Assembly: GCA_009843635.1 (NCBI GenBank) | Contig: VYDB01000004.1 | Span: forward strand, 1 to 64,000 | Length of the DNA: 64,000 bases | Direction: 5' to 3' | DNA from: Gammaproteobacteria bacterium | GTDB lineage: Bacteria > Pseudomonadota > Gammaproteobacteria > Pseudomonadales > Azotimanducaceae | In this document: piece by piece, positions 27,603-37,000 of the stretch | Layout of the letters: each line of letters begins with the position of its first letter | How positions within the stretch are numbered: the first letter of the stretch is position 1 | Program-made: the position numbers and the translations under genes | Notes under the pieces: model-generated | Seen by the model: the letters and a program-made list of their open reading frames with translations, nothing else | The model's database searches: none | What the model was told of the DNA's origin: nothing

Positions 27603-28568
27603 CTATCTGAACAGCACCAGCATAAGGGCCAGGGGCACGACGGCCAGCCACAGGCCGACGCCTAGGACGAGGCTGGACAGCGACAGCTTGCCAAGGCTCG
27701 CCCGGTCGAGTTCCAAACCGATCAGGCCAAGTGCGATCACCAGCAGGGTTTTACTGACGAAGCCGATGCCTTGCGTAATCTGCTCACCGAATTCGACGGC
27801 GCCACCGACCGCGGCGGCGGCGACGAACAGCAGAATGAAAGGCGGAACCCGCAGTTTCGCTTCGCACCTGGCGAACAGCAGGCTCGCCGCGAAGGCGAGC
27901 GGAATCAGCCACAGCGCGCGCCCAAGCTTGACCGTGGTGGCCACTGCGGCGGCCTCGTCGCCGTAGATTGCGGCGGTTGCGACCACCGAACTCGTATCGT
28001 GGATGGCCAGCGCCACCCAAGCGCCGAAAGTCTCCTGGCTCAGTTCAAGCCAGCCGCCGATGGCCGGAAACGTGAACAAGGCCACGGCATTGAGCAGGAA
28101 GACAATGCCGGTTGCCGCCGCCAACTGGTGCGGCCTGGCGCCGACCACGGGTGCGAGCGTGGCGATGGCGGTCGCGCCGCAGATCGCCGTGCCGCTGGTC
28201 AGCAAGGAGGTTTCGACCCGGTCGCTGCGGATCAGTCGCGCAAACGCCCATCCCAAAAGGAGCGTCGTCAGCACGTAGGCAGCCACGGTCACGCCATAGT
28301 CAGCGGAAACGCTTACCATCCGGTCGAAGCCCAAGGTAAGCCCCAGCAGCACCACGGCAGTCTGCAAGCTGATCGCGCCGAGCCGCATGCCCCGCCTGAC
28401 GGGGTTGACATCAAGACCAAGACGAATGAGCAACCCGCCCAACAGGGCTACGGCTGGATTTTGCAGCGCGATGCCGCCACCGAGGGCGGCCAGCAGACAG
28501 AGCCACGCGGCCAGGTGGGTCTTGGGCTGCCGGTGTGCGGCGTTGGCGTAACCGGAGGGGTCTGGCAT
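27603..28568 (-). CDS. YeiH/UPF0324-family membrane protein (putative sulfate exporter family)
   Basis: A 321-residue inner-membrane protein with about ten hydrophobic segments. Family signatures include GGLLIRLGLDVNPVRRGM, LTSGTAICGATAIATLAPVV, HDTSSVVATAAIYGDEAA and KTLLVIALGLIGLELD. These belong to the conserved hypothetical-698 (YeiH) family; the sulfate-export role is an annotation by analogy and is not firmly established for most members. ATG 28568 was chosen over 28589 because it gives a short polar N-terminus like relatives. A sulfur link with the molybdopterin enzyme next door is possible but unproven. Confidence 0.85.
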   Translation of the reverse strand: MPDPSGYANAAHRQPKTHLAAWLCLLAALGGGIALQNPAVALLGGLLIRLGLDVNPVRRGMRLGAISLQTAVVLLGLTLGFDRMVSVSADYGVTVAAYVLTTLLLGWAFARLIRSDRVETSLLTSGTAICGATAIATLAPVVGARPHQLAAATGIVFLLNAVALFTFPAIGGWLELSQETFGAWVALAIHDTSSVVATAAIYGDEAAAVATTVKLGRALWLIPLAFAASLLFARCEAKLRVPPFILLFVAAAAVGGAVEFGEQITQGIGFVSKTLLVIALGLIGLELDRASLGKLSLSSLVLGVGLWLAVVPLALMLVLFR

Positions 28569-28675
28569 AGGGTTTTCACCATACACCACGAACGGACTGC
28601 GCGCCGAATTGGGGCAAGTGCTCTGTCAACCCACTAAGTTAAAATGCCGTGGTTTGGCAGCTATGGAGCAGGCTT

Positions 28676-29347
28676 ATGAGCTTGGCGGGCAAAACAGCGA
28701 TTGTCACCGGCGCCGCAGGCGTTCTGGGCGCGGCGGTGGCCCAGGAGTGCGAAGCGCAGGGGGCGCGGACGGTCCTGATCGACGTGGCGGCGGGGTTCGC
28801 CGACGGTTCCGGCGTACGTCTCGAACTCGATCTCACCGATGCCGCCGCCGTGGCCGAAGCGATTGCGGGCATCGGCGAGTTCGACGTCGTCTGCAACATC
28901 GCGGGCGGCTTCGACATGGGGCCGAAGGTATTTGAAATCACGGACGCCCACTGGAGCGACCTGTTCGACATCAACGTCACCACGCTGCGCAACATGCTTA
29001 GCGCAACCCTGCCGAGATTGGTGGCGCGGGGCCGGGGCAGCGTCGTCAACGTCGGTGCCTTGGGCGCCTTGCAGGGCTTGGCGTCCATGGGCGCCTACAC
29101 GGCGGCCAAGTCGGTGGTGATGCGGCTCACCGAGGCGGCCTCCGAAGAGGTGCGCCGTCAAGGGGTCAACGTCAACGCCGTGCTGCCGAGCCTGATCGAC
29201 ACGCCGCGCAATCGGGCTGACATGCCGAAGGCCGACCACAGCGCTTGGGTGGCCCCCGAGAGCCTCGCTAAAGTGATCTGCTTTCTGGGCTCCGATGCGG
29301 CGGCCGACATCCACGGAGCGCTGATTCCGGTTCGAGGGCGGGTTTGA
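28676..29347 (+). CDS. Short-chain dehydrogenase/reductase lacking the catalytic serine
   Basis: 223 residues with a Rossmann fold: nucleotide loop VTGAAGVLGAAVAQ, DV after beta-3, NIAGG, and the YTAAK catalytic pair (YxxxK). Thirteen residues before the Tyr, where active SDRs have Ser, this protein has Ala (VNVGALGALQG). A residue-level defect in the tetrad suggests an altered or lost reaction. ATG 28676 has GGAG about 8 bases upstream. It is convergent with trxB (4-base gap). The LIDTPRNRADMP stretch is the usual SDR substrate loop. Substrate unknown. Confidence 0.85.
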   Translation: MSLAGKTAIVTGAAGVLGAAVAQECEAQGARTVLIDVAAGFADGSGVRLELDLTDAAAVAEAIAGIGEFDVVCNIAGGFDMGPKVFEITDAHWSDLFDINVTTLRNMLSATLPRLVARGRGSVVNVGALGALQGLASMGAYTAAKSVVMRLTEAASEEVRRQGVNVNAVLPSLIDTPRNRADMPKADHSAWVAPESLAKVICFLGSDAAADIHGALIPVRGRV

Positions 29348-29351
29348 TGCG

Positions 29352-30305
<954 letters not shown>

Positions 30306-30411
30306 TCAAAGGCGGCTATCTTGCCTTCATTCAAGCCGAAACGCACTAATGGACCACAACTGGCCTATGATGCGCGCATTGCTTTGGCAAGGAAACACGG
30401 GAGGAATCTTC

Positions 30412-31221
30412 ATGGACTCAAAGCTCAAGGGCCAAGTGGCGGTCATAACCGGTGGTGCGAGCGGCTTGGGCCGGGCGTCGGCGGAACGGTTTGCGGCGGA
30501 GGGCGCCGATCTGGTGCTTGCCGACTTGAACGAGCGGGCTGGCGAGGAAACCGCTGCGGCGATCGCTGCCGAAACCGGGCAGCAGGTTGAGTTCTTTGAG
30601 TTGGACGTCACCGACGAAGAAAAAACCGAGGCGCTGATGCGCCACGCGGTCGATGCCTTCGGCCGGCTTGACGTTGTGCTGGCCGCGGCGGGCGTCTCGA
30701 GCGCGGGCTACGTCAGCGGCCAAGTGACGGTGCGCATCGACGACCCGGAGACCAACTACCTGGTCAACAAGCCACCCGCCGACTGGCGCCAGGTCATTGA
30801 CATCAACCTGACCGGCGTGATGCTCACCGCCCGGGCCGCGGCCCAAGCCATGATTGGCTTGGGCAGCCCCGGCTCGATCATCAACATCGCCTCGGTCGCC
30901 GGACGGGTGCCGTTGGCCGGGGCGGCTGAGTACAGCGTCTCCAAGGCGGGCGTGATCATGCTGACCCAAGTGCTGGGCCGCGAACTCGCGGACCACGGCA
31001 TCCGCGTCAACGCCATCGGTCCCGGCTTTATCGAAACGCCTATGACCGCGGGCGTCCGCCAGGACCCCGAAGGCGTGGAAATGGTGATGGCGATGACGCC
31101 CATGCAACGCTTCGGCCAACCCTCTGAAGTGGCCAGCACGGCGCTGTTCCTGGCCAGCAACGAGTCGTCCTACTTCACCGGGCAGACACTCTATCCGAAT
31201 GGAGGCATCAACGTCGGCTAA
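30412..31221 (+). CDS. Short-chain dehydrogenase/reductase (complete active site)
   Basis: 269 residues. Nucleotide loop ITGGASGLGRASAERF, LADLNERAGEE after beta-2 (Asp suggesting NAD preference), and a full Ser-Tyr-Lys set: IINIASVAGRV, then YSVSK 13 residues after the Ser. The C-terminal GPGFIETPMT and GQTLYPNGGINVG are typical. It resembles 3-hydroxyacyl-CoA or gluconate dehydrogenases of the family, without decisive residues. ATG 30412 has GGGAGGA upstream. It lies 57 bases before paaA on the same strand and may be transcribed with the paa genes; a role on a phenylacetyl-CoA-derived hydroxyacyl-CoA is inference. Confidence 0.85.
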   Translation: MDSKLKGQVAVITGGASGLGRASAERFAAEGADLVLADLNERAGEETAAAIAAETGQQVEFFELDVTDEEKTEALMRHAVDAFGRLDVVLAAAGVSSAGYVSGQVTVRIDDPETNYLVNKPPADWRQVIDINLTGVMLTARAAAQAMIGLGSPGSIINIASVAGRVPLAGAAEYSVSKAGVIMLTQVLGRELADHGIRVNAIGPGFIETPMTAGVRQDPEGVEMVMAMTPMQRFGQPSEVASTALFLASNESSYFTGQTLYPNGGINVG

Positions 31222-31278
31222 CTTCGTCCGGTTTTGAGCTATTCTGACCACTCGTCAGACTGCCCTTAGGACAATTCG

Positions 31279-32256
31279 ATGGCCGAACCTGCGGACCAGT
31301 CGCGCGATGCCCAGGAGCGCTTTGAGCAGCGCATTAAGCGGGACGAGCGCGTCGAGCCGAAGGACTGGATGCCAGACGGCTATCGGCGCACGCTGATCCG
31401 GCAGATCTCCCAGCATGCCCACTCGGAAGTGATCGGCATGCAGCCGGAGGGTGGCTGGATCACCCGGGCACCATCGCTCAAGCGCAAGCTCATCCTGCTG
31501 GCCAAAGTGCAGGATGAGGGCGGGCATGGCCTCTACCTCTACGGCGCTGCCGAGACCTTGGGCGCCAGCCGCGACGAAATGATCGATGCCTTGCAGGAGG
31601 GCCGGGCGAAGTACTCCTCCATCTTCAACTACCCGGCGCTCACCTGGGCGGACATCGGCGCCATCGGCTGGCTGGTGGACAGTGCCGCGATCGTCAACCA
31701 GATTCCCCTGCAGCGCTGTTCCTACGGCCCTTACGCCCGAGCCATGGTGCGCATCTGCAAGGAGGAGAGCTTTCACCAGCGCCAAGGCTACGACATCATG
31801 CTGACGCTGGCGCGGGGCACTGCCGCGCAAAAGGCCATGGCCCAGGACGCCCTGAACCGCTGGTGGTGGCCGACCTTGATGATGTTCGGGCCGCCGGATG
31901 CCGAGTCGGTCCACAGCTCCCAGTCCTTCGCTTGGAAGATCAAGCGTCACGGCAACGACGAGCTGCGCCAGAAGTTCATCGACCAAGCGGTGCCCCAGGC
32001 GGAGGTCCTGGGCCTGACCATTCCCGATCCCGACTTGGCTTGGGACGATGGCAGCGGCCACTACCGCATCGGCCCCATCGATTGGGATGAGTTCCACCGC
32101 GTGGTGGCCGGGGACGGCCCCTGCAACCGGCAACGGCTTGCCCATCACCGGCGCGTGCGGGAAGACGGCGCCTGGGTTAGGGAGGCGGTCGAAGCGCACG
32201 CCGCAAAGGCTCGGGCGCGGGGCGCACGGGTTGGCGTTGGCACGGATCCGCGTTGA
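31279..32256 (+). CDS. paaA: 1,2-phenylacetyl-CoA epoxidase, catalytic subunit A
   Basis: Catalytic diiron subunit of the multicomponent monooxygenase that converts phenylacetyl-CoA to ring-1,2-epoxyphenylacetyl-CoA. 325 residues. The N-terminus matches the family ([20 protein letters not shown]), and two diiron ExxH motifs are clear: [17 protein letters not shown] and [13 protein letters not shown]. The C-terminal tail after [15 protein letters not shown] is longer and Arg/Ala-rich. First of five consecutive paa epoxidase genes, in the order A-B-C-D-E as in E. coli. No paaK, paaG, paaZ or paaJ is present in this window. Confidence 0.96.
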   Translation: MAEPADQSRDAQERFEQRIKRDERVEPKDWMPDGYRRTLIRQISQHAHSEVIGMQPEGGWITRAPSLKRKLILLAKVQDEGGHGLYLYGAAETLGASRDEMIDALQEGRAKYSSIFNYPALTWADIGAIGWLVDSAAIVNQIPLQRCSYGPYARAMVRICKEESFHQRQGYDIMLTLARGTAAQKAMAQDALNRWWWPTLMMFGPPDAESVHSSQSFAWKIKRHGNDELRQKFIDQAVPQAEVLGLTIPDPDLAWDDGSGHYRIGPIDWDEFHRVVAGDGPCNRQRLAHHRRVREDGAWVREAVEAHAAKARARGARVGVGTDPR

Positions 32257-32267
32257 AAGGCCGCCGG

Positions 32268-32540
32268 ATGCCGTTGTTTGAAGTCTTCGTGCGCCCTCGG
32301 CGCGGCCTTCAGCATCAACATGCGGGCAGCTTGCGGGCCGAGGATGCGGAGCTGGCGCTGCAGTACGCCCGGGAAATCTACACCCGCCGCCGGGAGGGGG
32401 TGAGCCTCTGGGTGGTGCGCTCGTCGGACATCACCGCTTCGCAGGAGGACGACGCGCCGGCCTTCTTCGACCCAGCCGACGGCAAGCCCTATCGGGATGC
32501 GACTTTTTATGAATTGCCCAATGAGGTGAAGGGCCTGTGA
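32268..32540 (+). CDS. paaB: 1,2-phenylacetyl-CoA epoxidase subunit B
   Basis: Small structural subunit that bridges the PaaAC heterodimers. 90 residues: MPLFEVFVRPRRGLQHQHAG, then AEDAELALQYAREIYTRR and SLWVVRSSDITAS, all family signatures, ending with DATFYELPNEVKGL. Start ATG 32268; an upstream in-frame TTG at 32253 would add five residues. It follows paaA by 11 bases. The last 30 bases and the first bases after the stop are imperfectly duplicated just downstream, so the next real gene, paaC, is reached through a small bridging frame. Confidence 0.95.
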   Translation: MPLFEVFVRPRRGLQHQHAGSLRAEDAELALQYAREIYTRRREGVSLWVVRSSDITASQEDDAPAFFDPADGKPYRDATFYELPNEVKGL

Positions 32541-32601
32541 ACCCGTTGGAGGCGCTTGAGTTGCCCGACGAGGTCCGGGGCCCGTGAGCCTGCTGGAGGC
32601 G
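32511..32601 (+). repeat. Imperfect tandem duplication of the paaB-paaC junction with a 16-codon bridging frame
   Basis: Bases 32511-32554 and 32558-32601 are 44-base direct repeats with 34 matching positions. Each runs from the last codons of a PaaB-like end (ELPNEVKGL or ELPDEVRGP, then stop) into a GTG start. The copies therefore create a frame from GTG 32537 to TGA 32585-32587, MNPLEALELPDEVRGP, which overlaps the paaB stop and the paaC start by GTGA at both ends. Confidence 0.75.
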
Positions 32602-33324
32602 GTCGTCGGCTTGGGCGATGACGCCTTGGTGCTCGGCCAGCGGCTCGCGGCTTGGTGCGGCAAGTCGCCGTGGCTGGAAGAGGATTTGGCGATGGCCAAC
32701 ACGGCCCTGGACTTTCTCGGCCGCGCCCGCCTCCTCTACGGCTACGCCGGGCAACTCGGTGGCTGCGACGAAGATGCCTACGCCTTCCAGCGGGACGCCC
32801 GAGCGTTCACCAATCTGCTGATCTATGAGTTGCCCTGTGCGGACTTCGCCTCAGCTTGCGCCCGCCAGTTCCTGGTCGATGCGTTCGATGCGCTCCACTT
32901 GGAGCAACTGTCCGCGAGCGCCGACCCCGACTTGGCCGGCATTGCCGCCAAGGCCCGCAAGGAGGCGCTCTACCACCGCCGCCGATCCGCTGCTTGGATG
33001 GTGCGGCTGGGCGATGGCACCGCGGAGAGCCGCCGCCGGATGCAGCAGGCGTTGGAGGATCTCTGGGGCTATCAGGCTGAGCTTTTCGCGCCGGTTGAAG
33101 CGGAAGCCGGCTTGGTTGCGACCGGCGTTTTGCCGGATCGGGCCGCTTTGCGCACGCCGTGGCTTGAGTCGGTGACGGCCACCTTGGAAGAGGCCACGCT
33201 TGCGCCGCCGTCGGCGGATTGGGGGGTCGATGGCGGACGTCAAGGTCTGCATACCGAACACTTGGCCCCCATGCTCGCGGAAATGCAGCATTTGCACCGC
33301 AGCCATCCGGGAGCGCGCTGGTGA
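32584..33324 (+). CDS. paaC: 1,2-phenylacetyl-CoA epoxidase subunit C
   Basis: Non-catalytic ferritin-like partner of PaaA. 246 residues; LVLGQRLAAWCGKSPWLEED at the N-terminus, MANTALDFLGRARLLYGYAG, and a core with DAFDALHLEQL and KEALYHRRRSAAWMVRLGDG are characteristic. Compared with PaaA the diiron ligands are incomplete, as is known for this subunit. GTG start at 32584 forms a GTGA overlap with the bridging mini-frame, and the stop overlaps the paaD GTG (GTGA at 33321-33324), so translation along the operon is coupled. Confidence 0.94.
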   Translation: MSLLEAVVGLGDDALVLGQRLAAWCGKSPWLEEDLAMANTALDFLGRARLLYGYAGQLGGCDEDAYAFQRDARAFTNLLIYELPCADFASACARQFLVDAFDALHLEQLSASADPDLAGIAAKARKEALYHRRRSAAWMVRLGDGTAESRRRMQQALEDLWGYQAELFAPVEAEAGLVATGVLPDRAALRTPWLESVTATLEEATLAPPSADWGVDGGRQGLHTEHLAPMLAEMQHLHRSHPGARW

Positions 33325-33842
33325 CTGCATCCAAACCGGCCATCCCCCTGGAGACCCCGGAGTACGCGGCCCGATGGGCGCGTCGGCAGGCCTCGCCGCA
33401 CGAGGAACTCTACTCGCTGCTCGACGCGGTGCGCGATCCGGAGGTGCCGGAACTGAGCATCTGGGACTTGGGTGTGCTGCGCGAGGTGCGGGAAGGCGGC
33501 GGTGGCCTGACCGTCACCATCACGCCCACCTACTCCGGATGCCCGGCGTTGGCGGTGATCCGGGAGGACATCGCCGCCTGTTTGCGGGACGCCGGCTGCC
33601 AAGGGTTCGAGATCGTCGAGGAGACCCGCCCGCCTTGGTCCACCGCGCTGATGAGTCGCGCCGCCTGCGCCCAGTTGCAGGCGGGCGGCATTGCGCCGCC
33701 GGTCCCTGGCGCGGTGCGCTGCCCGGCGTGCGGCAGCGCCGAGACGGCGTTGGTCAGCGAATTCGCATCGACTGCCTGCAAGGCCCACTATCGTTGCCGA
33801 AGCTGCCTGGAACCCTTCGACCACTTCAAGACTCTTGAATAG
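33321..33842 (+). CDS. paaD: 1,2-phenylacetyl-CoA epoxidase subunit D (MIP18/DUF59-like)
   Basis: 173 residues. The N-terminal two-thirds is a MIP18/DUF59-type domain: EELYSLLDAVRDPEVPELSI, WDLGVLREV and TPTYSGCPALAVI with the conserved Cys, a fold used in Fe-S or metal-cofactor assembly. The C-terminus has four cysteines in two CxxC pairs (C-P-A-C-G and C-R-S-C), a zinc-ribbon-like module typical of PaaD. It probably helps mature the diiron or Fe-S centres of the epoxidase. GTG 33321 overlaps paaC by 4 bases. Confidence 0.93.
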   Translation: MTASKPAIPLETPEYAARWARRQASPHEELYSLLDAVRDPEVPELSIWDLGVLREVREGGGGLTVTITPTYSGCPALAVIREDIAACLRDAGCQGFEIVEETRPPWSTALMSRAACAQLQAGGIAPPVPGAVRCPACGSAETALVSEFASTACKAHYRCRSCLEPFDHFKTLE

Positions 33843-33858
33843 GAGCGCAAAGCGGGAG

Positions 33859-34935
33859 GTGAGCACTCACGAACTCCAGGTGGCGGCGGTTGTTCCGGAA
33901 ACGGAGCAGGCGGTACGGGTGCGCTTCGCCGTGCCGGAGGGGCTCAAGGGCCGGTTTGACTTCGAGCCCGGCCAGTACCTCACCCTCACCGCGACCATCG
34001 CCGGCGAGGAGCTGACCCGGGCCTACTCCATCTGCAGCCTGCCCGGCGAACCCCTTGAAGTGGGCATCAAGCACCTGGCCGACGGTCGCTTCAGCGGCTA
34101 CGCCAACCGGAGCTTGGCGGCTGGTGATCGGTTGCCGGTGGCGGAGCCCCAGGGGCTGTTCACCCGCGACCCAAGCCGTCTCGACGGCGTCCACTACCTG
34201 TGCATCGCCGCCGGCAGCGGCATCACGCCGATCCTGTCGATCACGCGGGCCACGCTGGACCGCCATCCGGGCAACCGAGTCACCCTGCTCTACGGCAACA
34301 AGACCACTGCCTCGATGATGTTCCGGGACGCCCTGATGTTCCTCAAGAATCGATACATGGACCGCTTGCACTTCATTGCCGTGTTCAGCGAGGAACTGCA
34401 GGACAACGACCTGTTCAATGGCCGCATCAATAACGCCAAGGGCGCGGAGTTCATCAAGCGCCTGCTGCCGCTAGAGAGCTTCGACGACTTTTTCCTGTGC
34501 GGGCCGGAGTCCATGGTATCGGAGGTCGCCCGCGGGCTGCGGGGGGAGGGCGTGGCCAGGGCGCGCATTCACGTGGAGCTCTTTTCGGCCTCCGCCGAAG
34601 ATGCCGCCCGCCGCGTGAGAAAGCAGGAGGAGCGGGCCAGCCGCTACGGCAGCCGGCTCTGCCAGGTGGCCATCCGGTTCCAAGGGCGCCGCCATCGATT
34701 CGACCTCGAATGCGATGGCGAGAACCTGCTTGACCGGGCCCGCGCCCTCGGCATTGAACTGCCGTTCTCCTGCAAGGACGGTGTCTGCGCGACCTGCAAG
34801 GCGCGCCTGCTCGAAGGGCAGGTGGACATGGACGTCAACCACGCGCTCACCGACGAGGAGGTGGCGGCAGGATACATCCTCAGTTGCCAGAGCCATCCGC
34901 TGCCAGGCGCGGTGTCCTTGGATTTCGATGCTTGA
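33859..34935 (+). CDS. paaE: 1,2-phenylacetyl-CoA epoxidase reductase subunit E
   Basis: Flavin and [2Fe-2S] reductase that passes electrons from NADPH to the diiron centre. 358 residues. FAD domain with RAYSICSLPG, NADPH-binding IAAGSGITPILSITRA, FLCGPESMVSEVARGL, and a C-terminal plant-type ferredoxin: PFSCKDGVCATCKARL with a final Cys in ILSCQSHP. GTG 33859 aligns with the E. coli N-terminus; the only Shine-Dalgarno-like GGGAGG overlaps it, and TTG 33835 is an alternative. Last gene of the paa run; 166 bases follow before ftsH. Confidence 0.94.
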   Translation: MSTHELQVAAVVPETEQAVRVRFAVPEGLKGRFDFEPGQYLTLTATIAGEELTRAYSICSLPGEPLEVGIKHLADGRFSGYANRSLAAGDRLPVAEPQGLFTRDPSRLDGVHYLCIAAGSGITPILSITRATLDRHPGNRVTLLYGNKTTASMMFRDALMFLKNRYMDRLHFIAVFSEELQDNDLFNGRINNAKGAEFIKRLLPLESFDDFFLCGPESMVSEVARGLRGEGVARARIHVELFSASAEDAARRVRKQEERASRYGSRLCQVAIRFQGRRHRFDLECDGENLLDRARALGIELPFSCKDGVCATCKARLLEGQVDMDVNHALTDEEVAAGYILSCQSHPLPGAVSLDFDA

Positions 34936-34949
34936 ATTCTATCCGCGGA

Positions 34950-34963
34950 TCCCAATATTGGGA
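34950..34963. repeat. 14-base perfect palindrome between paaE and ftsH
   Basis: TCCCAATATTGGGA is its own reverse complement and lies 14 bases after the paaE stop. It could be a protein-binding operator; it has no loop and no T tract, so it is not a terminator. Confidence 0.4.
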
Positions 34964-35101
34964 CGGGCTCATGCGTTTGTGCGACTTTCGCCATTGGCGA
35001 GTTGCAGCCCGGTGGTGTAGGCTTTGTTCGGTTATGCAATGACGTTAGGCGGAGCCGCTCGGCCGCAGTGGGCCGCACAAGCTCCGAAGTGAGGCAACCC
35101 C

Positions 35102-37000
35102 TTGTCCGACATGGGAAAAAATCTGCTGCTGTGGTTGATTATCGCCGCTGTGCTGCTGACGGTGTTCAACAACTTCAGCGTCAAGCCCGGGCCTGAGAAG
35201 CTCAGCTACTCCCGGTTCATCGAACTCGTTCGCATGGGCGACGTGCACGAGGTCACCATCGACGGGTTGGTGATCGACGGCACGCGCAAGTCGGGGGAGA
35301 ACTTCCGCGTCATCCGGCCTGACCTCTATGACCAAAAACTGTTGGACGATCTTTACAACCACAGCGTGGTCATTGAGGGCAAGGAGCCCGAGAAGCAAAG
35401 CTTTTGGGCGCAATTGCTGATCGCGAGCTTCCCCATTCTCATCATCATCGGCGTGTTTCTGCTCTTCATGCGGCAGATGCAGGGCGGCGTTGGTGGCCGG
35501 GGCGGCCCGATGTCATTCGGCAAGAGCAAGGCGCGGCTGCTTTCCGAAGACCAGATCAAGACCACGTTTGCCGATGTTGCCGGGGTGGATGAGGCCAAGG
35601 AGGACGTCCAGGAGCTGGTCGAGTTCCTGCGTGATCCGAGCAAGTTCCAACGCTTGGGCGGGCGCATTCCGCGCGGCATTCTCATGGTGGGCCAGCCGGG
35701 CACCGGCAAGACGCTGCTCGCCAAGGCCATCGCCGGCGAGGCCAAGGTGCCCTTCTTTTCGATTTCCGGCTCCGATTTCGTGGAAATGTTCGTTGGCGTC
35801 GGCGCATCGAGGGTGCGCGACATGTTCGAACAGGCCAAGAAGCAGTCGCCCTGCATCATCTTCATTGACGAGATCGACGCAGTGGGCCGGCATCGCGGCG
35901 CTGGCTTGGGCGGCGGGCATGACGAGCGCGAGCAGACGCTCAACCAGTTGCTCGTGGAAATGGACGGCTTTGAGCCCAACGACGGCATCATCGTCATCGC
36001 CGCCACCAACCGCCCGGACGTGCTCGACCCTGCCTTGCTGCGTCCCGGGCGCTTTGACCGGCAAGTGGTGGTCAGCCTGCCGGACATTCGTGGGCGTGAG
36101 CAGATTTTGAAGGTTCACATGCGCAAGGTGCCGCTCTCCGACGACGTGGAGGCGAGCATCATCGCGCGTGGCACGCCAGGCTTTTCCGGCGCCGACCTCG
36201 CCAACCTGGTCAATGAGGCGGCGCTGTTCGCCGCTAGGGCCGGCAAGCGCCTGGTGGAGATGGTGGAGTTCGAGTCCGCCAAGGACAAGATCATGATGGG
36301 CGCCGAGCGGCGGTCCATGGTCATGTCCGATGAGGAGAAGCGCAACACCGCCTACCATGAGGCGGGCCACGCCATCGTCGGCAAGCTGGTGCCCGGCCAT
36401 GACCCGGTTTACAAGGTCACCATCATTCCTCGGGGCCGGGCGTTGGGCGTGACCATGTTTCTGCCGGAGGAGGACCGCTACAGCCTGAGCCGCCAGCGCA
36501 TCAAGGCGCAGATCTGCGGCCTGTTTGGCGGACGCATCGCCGAGGAAATGATCCTGGGTTCCGATTTCGTCACCACGGGCGCCTCCAACGACATTGAGCG
36601 CGCCACCGGGCTGGCGCGCAACATGGTCACCAAGTGGGGGCTGTCGGAGAAGCTCGGCCCCCTGATGTACGACGAGGATGACGGCGAGGTCTTCCTTGGC
36701 ATGTCGGCGGGCGTCAAGCCCAAGCCCCATTCGCAACAGACTGCCCAGGCCATTGACGAGGAAGTGCGCCGAATCATTGACGACTGCTACGGCGAGGCCA
36801 ACCGGCTGCTGACGGAGAACGAAGACAAGCTGCACCTCATGGCCAATGCGCTGATCGAGTTCGAAACCCTGCTGCCTGAGCAGATCGACGACATCATGGC
36901 CGGTGCCAAGCCCCGGCAGCCGAAATCGCCCAAGACGGGCAAGGGCAGCAAGTCCGGCTCCCCGGAGCCCGCCATTGGCGGCCCGGCTGAAGAACATTAG
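35102..37000 (+). CDS. ftsH: ATP-dependent zinc metalloprotease FtsH
   Basis: Membrane-anchored AAA+ protease that degrades short-lived and misassembled membrane proteins and controls LpxC in E. coli. 632 residues: transmembrane helix about 8-24, periplasmic domain, second helix about 105-122, AAA domain with Walker [19 protein letters not shown] (the usual second Pro is Gln here), Walker [12 protein letters not shown], second-region-of-homology GRFDRQ, and the zinc site [16 protein letters not shown] 35102 gives [11 protein letters not shown], like the E. coli protein; ATG 35111 is also possible. The end overlaps glmM, leaving no room for folP, which separates the two in E. coli. Confidence 0.97.
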   Translation: MSDMGKNLLLWLIIAAVLLTVFNNFSVKPGPEKLSYSRFIELVRMGDVHEVTIDGLVIDGTRKSGENFRVIRPDLYDQKLLDDLYNHSVVIEGKEPEKQSFWAQLLIASFPILIIIGVFLLFMRQMQGGVGGRGGPMSFGKSKARLLSEDQIKTTFADVAGVDEAKEDVQELVEFLRDPSKFQRLGGRIPRGILMVGQPGTGKTLLAKAIAGEAKVPFFSISGSDFVEMFVGVGASRVRDMFEQAKKQSPCIIFIDEIDAVGRHRGAGLGGGHDEREQTLNQLLVEMDGFEPNDGIIVIAATNRPDVLDPALLRPGRFDRQVVVSLPDIRGREQILKVHMRKVPLSDDVEASIIARGTPGFSGADLANLVNEAALFAARAGKRLVEMVEFESAKDKIMMGAERRSMVMSDEEKRNTAYHEAGHAIVGKLVPGHDPVYKVTIIPRGRALGVTMFLPEEDRYSLSRQRIKAQICGLFGGRIAEEMILGSDFVTTGASNDIERATGLARNMVTKWGLSEKLGPLMYDEDDGEVFLGMSAGVKPKPHSQQTAQAIDEEVRRIIDDCYGEANRLLTENEDKLHLMANALIEFETLLPEQIDDIMAGAKPRQPKSPKTGKGSKSGSPEPAIGGPAEEH

